Shown: one piece after another, positions 4,588 through 7,504 of the stretch
Position numbering within the stretch: position 1 is the first letter of the stretch
Layout: the number at the start of each line of letters is the position of its first letter
Assembly (NCBI GenBank): GCA_003230535.1
Contig: QIEW01000445.1
Span: 1-7,504, forward strand
Source of the DNA: a bacterium
Lineage (GTDB): Bacteria; SZUA-182; SZUA-191
Reading direction: 5' to 3'
Length of the DNA: 7,504 nt
The notes under the pieces: model-generated
Seen by the model: only the letters and a program-made list of their open reading frames with translations
What the model was told of the DNA's origin: nothing
The model's database searches: none
Translations under genes and position numbers: made by a program

Positions 4588-6066
4588 CTATTTGACAACA
4601 GTTCCTAAGAGCTCCAGCAGCGCTGGTTTAGCTAACATATGCGGGATAGATCCCCACACGCCAAATATCAAAGCAACAAAAGCCGTAATCAGCATCGGTA
4701 CAAGCATAGTCCAGGGAGCCTCGGTCCCAAATTTGGCCGGCTTAACATGCCCTTCCTTATCCCCAAAATAGGCCAGATAAATCGGGGGGGTAAAGTAACC
4801 TAATTCTATGATGCTGCTTAAGATGAAAACAAGAGCGAAAATTATGTGAGCTGTACTGAGATTTTGCAGAAATCCTTGCATTATATACCACTTGCTTACC
4901 CAGCCGGCTACCGGCGGCAGGCCGATAATACCAATAGAGGCTACGGTGAAAGCCAACATAGTCATCGGCATCTTCTTGGCCAGCCCCGCCATATTGCCGA
5001 TATACTTATTGCCGCTCTGGGTTATGATTGTCCCGGCCGCATAGAACAGGGTAATCTTCATAAAGGAATGGAAAACGATGTGCAGCATGGCTCCCAACAT
5101 GCCTATGAACTGAAAAGAGGTTATTCCCAGCAACACATAGCTAAGCTGATTTACTGTGGAGAAGGCCAACATCCGTTTAATCTCATTTTGACGGAGGGCG
5201 ACCACGGCCGCTACTATTATGGTAGCGGAGGCGGCAATCGCCAGATAAGTACCAAATCCCATCTGCTGATACAGTTCCACTCCGAATATAGTGTAAATTA
5301 TCTTATAGAAGCCATAGAGGCCGACATTTACCACGGCCACTGCATGTAATACGGCGCTGACCGGCGTAGGGGCAATCATGGCGTCCGGCAGCCAGGAATG
5401 AAGCCCCAACAAGGCCGCCTTAAATCCAAAACCGGCGGTAAACATGATAAATAATAGGAGCAAAATGTTTTCGCTGCATTCCTTCAAGGCCGGAATACCC
5501 CCCGGGACAAAGCGGGTTCCTCCTGTCAATGCGTACACCGCGATAGTGCCAAAGAGGACCATCGTCCCCCCGCAGATCAGATAGACGCTGTATTTATTAC
5601 CCGACTGATAAGCCTCTTCGGTCTCTTCATGAATAACTAAGGGATAGACCGAAAAAGTTAACCCCTCGAAGAAAATAAAAAAGGTTACCAGGTTGGAGGA
5701 AAATATTATCCCCATAGTGGAAGCTAATGCCAACATCAGGGCGGTGTAATAGCGGGTCTTTGCATGTTCATGGACCATATAGCCAAAAGAATAAATCATC
5801 GTCAGAAGCCACAAAAAATTAATCAGCAGCCCCATATAAACGGCAAAATAATTCGCCGCAAACTCGATAGCAAACGGAGACGCCCAGACTAAGGTTGTCA
5901 CCAATTCCTGTCCGCCAAACACCATTTGACCGATCAAAATTACAATGACAAAATTGGCTGCACAAGGCAATAAACAAAAAAAGTTGCGCCAGCTCTCGTG
6001 CTTATCTCCGCTGACGGCAACCAGCAGCGCACATAAAGCCGGAATGATTACTAATAAAAGCAACAA
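4588..6066 (-). CDS. MrpD/NuoL-like proton-conducting antiporter subunit with TM8 Lys replaced
   Basis: The protein has 492 residues and about 14 hydrophobic segments, with the Proton_antipo_M fold. Key positions are Glu134 in IFFEGL (TM5), Lys216 in GFGFKAALLGLHSWLPDA (TM7), Lys297 in RQNEIKRMLAFS, His333 and Lys337 in HSFMKITLFYAAG, and Lys392 in GWVSKWYI (TM12). In TM8 the sequence is VLHAVAVVNVGLYG: Asn247 (codon AAT) stands where many relatives have lysine (VVKAG), while His241 remains, as in NuoL. It shares VIHEET-x-EA and YM-x-HEH motifs with the other antiporter here, so the two are probably related duplicates of one subfamily. The start is TTG 6066, preceded by GAGGAG 9 nt upstream. 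It lies 15 bp after the NuoN-like stop, so they form one operon. Confidence 0.88.
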   Translation of the reverse strand: MLLLLVIIPALCALLVAVSGDKHESWRNFFCLLPCAANFVIVILIGQMVFGGQELVTTLVWASPFAIEFAANYFAVYMGLLINFLWLLTMIYSFGYMVHEHAKTRYYTALMLALASTMGIIFSSNLVTFFIFFEGLTFSVYPLVIHEETEEAYQSGNKYSVYLICGGTMVLFGTIAVYALTGGTRFVPGGIPALKECSENILLLLFIMFTAGFGFKAALLGLHSWLPDAMIAPTPVSAVLHAVAVVNVGLYGFYKIIYTIFGVELYQQMGFGTYLAIAASATIIVAAVVALRQNEIKRMLAFSTVNQLSYVLLGITSFQFIGMLGAMLHIVFHSFMKITLFYAAGTIITQSGNKYIGNMAGLAKKMPMTMLAFTVASIGIIGLPPVAGWVSKWYIMQGFLQNLSTAHIIFALVFILSSIIELGYFTPPIYLAYFGDKEGHVKPAKFGTEAPWTMLVPMLITAFVALIFGVWGSIPHMLAKPALLELLGTVVK

Positions 6067-6081
6067 GTTAACATCTCCTCA

Positions 6082-7504
6082 TTAGAGAATGCTGGTAATA
6101 GATGTTCGGGCAAAATCAATTAACCATGACGGGTAAATACCGGTAATCAAGGTCATGATAACCATGGTAGCCAGAGCGAACACCAGCGCCGGCGAGGTGT
6201 TGATCGAAAGCTCGGGTTGGGGCTCATTGGCATACATGGCCACAATTACCCGCAGATAATAGAAGAGCGCAATGGCTGAATTTATTATTCCGATAATCAT
6301 CAGCCAGTAAAGTTTAGCCTTTACTGCGGCGGCAAAAATAAGAAATTTGGCCACAAATCCACCGGTGGGTGGAATTCCGGCCAATGAAAGTAAAAAGATG
6401 GTCATAACAAAGGCGGTCATCGGGGAGCGCTCGCCTAACCCATTAAAGTCTTCAATGAGATCGTAACTCTTGTCTTTGGTGGAGAGCAGGATAATAATCC
6501 CAAACGGACCGATATTGAAAAAGCTGTAGCATAGTAAATAGAAAGCAATACCGGAAATGCCCAGTTCTGGAGAATAGGCGGCGGCCACTAAACCAATCAT
6601 CATATAACCCGCATGGGCAATACCGGAATAAGCCAACAACCGTTTAAGATTGGTTTGGCTTAAGGCTACTATATTCCCTAATGTCATTGTTACTGCTGAG
6701 ATAATCCAAAATACCACCGACCACTCCAACTTTATGGATAAAACCGCAATCATGATAATCCGCAGTATAGCCGCCAGTCCGGCCGCTTTAGGCCCCAAAG
6801 ACAAGAAAGCCGCTACGGATATGGGCGCCCCTTCATAAACATCGGGAACCCACATATGGAAGGGGACGTAAGCTACCTTGAAACCGAACCCGCCCACTAA
6901 CAACACCAAACCCAAATGGAGCATCGGATGAGAAAGCCCCCCCTCGGCGGCCAAAAAATGGGCTATCCGGACTAGATTTATCTCGCCGGTCACCCCATAA
7001 ATCAGCGAGATTCCATAGAGTAATACTCCTGATGAGAACAAGCTCAGCACAAAATATTTTAACGCCGCTTCGTTCGACTTAACTCTGCCGCGTAAAAACC
7101 CGACTAAAGTACAGCAGGCAATGGCATTCAGCTCTAATCCCAGGTAAATGCTGAGCATATCGGCCCCGCTGACCATAATCATCATCCCTAAGGTGGCAAA
7201 TAGGATTAGGGAATAGAATTCCCCCTGGTTAATCCCCCGGAACCGCACATAGCCGATAGAGATGAACAGGGTAAGTCCGCTAATGATAAATATCAGCTCC
7301 TTGAAGTACAGACCAAACATGTCGATAACCAACGCTCCATTGAAAATAGCGGTCTGAAGTCCATTGGTTGACCGCCAGCAGGCGATGGCCGCCAAGCTCA
7401 ATCCGACAATGCTGATGTAGGCTAAGACGGACTTATTTCCCTTAGGGATGAAAATATCAAGCAGCATCACTACTATTATAGTAGCTACAATTATCAATTC
7501 CCCG
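6082..7504 (-). CDS. nuoN: NADH-quinone oxidoreductase subunit N-like protein, 5' end outside window
   Basis: A membrane protein of the NuoN type with about 13-14 hydrophobic segments. Numbering from the TTG codon at 7497, the ion-path residues are Glu122 (YLGLELNA), Glu143 and Lys147 (SNEAALKYF), Lys207 (GFGFKVAYVPFHMWVPD), Lys237 (SLGPKAAG) and Lys384 (GGFVAKFLIF). These line up with Escherichia coli NuoN E133, E154, K158, K217, K247 and K395 at a constant offset of 10-11. That offset, and an open frame continuing through GGG-GAA-TTG to the edge, show that about ten N-terminal residues lie outside and that TTG 7497 is not the start. The product would form one proton channel in the membrane arm of a complex-I-like enzyme. 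It is followed 15 bp later by an antiporter gene rather than ending the operon as in canonical nuo. Confidence 0.92.
   Translation of the reverse strand, partial: GELIIVATIIVVMLLDIFIPKGNKSVLAYISIVGLSLAAIACWRSTNGLQTAIFNGALVIDMFGLYFKELIFIISGLTLFISIGYVRFRGINQGEFYSLILFATLGMMIMVSGADMLSIYLGLELNAIACCTLVGFLRGRVKSNEAALKYFVLSLFSSGVLLYGISLIYGVTGEINLVRIAHFLAAEGGLSHPMLHLGLVLLVGGFGFKVAYVPFHMWVPDVYEGAPISVAAFLSLGPKAAGLAAILRIIMIAVLSIKLEWSVVFWIISAVTMTLGNIVALSQTNLKRLLAYSGIAHAGYMMIGLVAAAYSPELGISGIAFYLLCYSFFNIGPFGIIILLSTKDKSYDLIEDFNGLGERSPMTAFVMTIFLLSLAGIPPTGGFVAKFLIFAAAVKAKLYWLMIIGIINSAIALFYYLRVIVAMYANEPQPELSINTSPALVFALATMVIMTLITGIYPSWLIDFARTSITSIL

Noticed and set aside
4846-5349. Plus-strand open frame of 167 codons antisense to the middle antiporter gene
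   Set aside because: The minus-strand frame has clear antiporter motifs throughout. The plus-strand product has no recognisable domain and unusual composition, so it is a shadow frame.

Overview
The window is a bacterial chromosome segment of moderate GC in which every supportable gene lies on the minus strand, so transcription runs from high to low coordinates. It has two parts. The right two thirds (about 2195-7504) encode membrane subunits of a complex I / Mrp-type proton (or sodium) translocating machine. The left third (about 1-1894) is an island of small toxin-antitoxin (TA) genes, several of them orphaned or broken. The sequence does not fix the organism. The antiporter set together with HicBA, CopG-type and VapB-like genes would fit an anaerobic or sediment bacterium such as a Desulfobacterota or Nitrospirota member, but that is only a guess.

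In transcription order, the energy module starts with a NuoN-like subunit whose first residues lie beyond the right edge. Two MrpD/NuoM-like antiporter subunits follow, then a small His-rich membrane protein with no family I recognise. The first pair is 15 bp apart and the last pair about 41 bp apart. The two antiporter genes are separated by about 250 bp that contain a dispersed repeat. This N-first order is not the canonical J-K-L-M-N order of nuo operons, so the cluster probably belongs to an Mrp-, hydrogenase- or alternative complex-I-like assembly whose catalytic subunits lie outside the window.

The intergenic regions at 1921-2093 and 4375-4545 are two copies of one element of about 170 bp, roughly 85% identical by eye and in the same orientation. 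Read on the minus strand, each copy carries a near-identical short frame starting MAHTN and continuing RKLPLWKRPTGAC, which resembles the N-terminus of REP-associated Y1 transposases. The element is bounded by a repeated CCCG(G/A)ATTATTC motif, one copy of which is a palindrome. I read it as a non-autonomous remnant (MITE-like) of a RAYT / IS200-IS605-type transposon.

The TA island, in transcription order, is: an intact hicB-hicA pair with an 8-nt overlap; a compact double-hairpin REP-like element with perfect 11-bp inverted ends; a second hicB whose 3' end is fused out of frame to the C-terminal half of a hicA (the toxin has lost its catalytic half); a CopG/BrnA-type antitoxin with no adjacent brnT; a VapB-like antitoxin with no PIN toxin directly downstream; and a small unrecognised gene cut by the left edge. 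Only one complete toxin is visible among four antitoxin-like genes. I see no tRNA, rRNA or CRISPR array.
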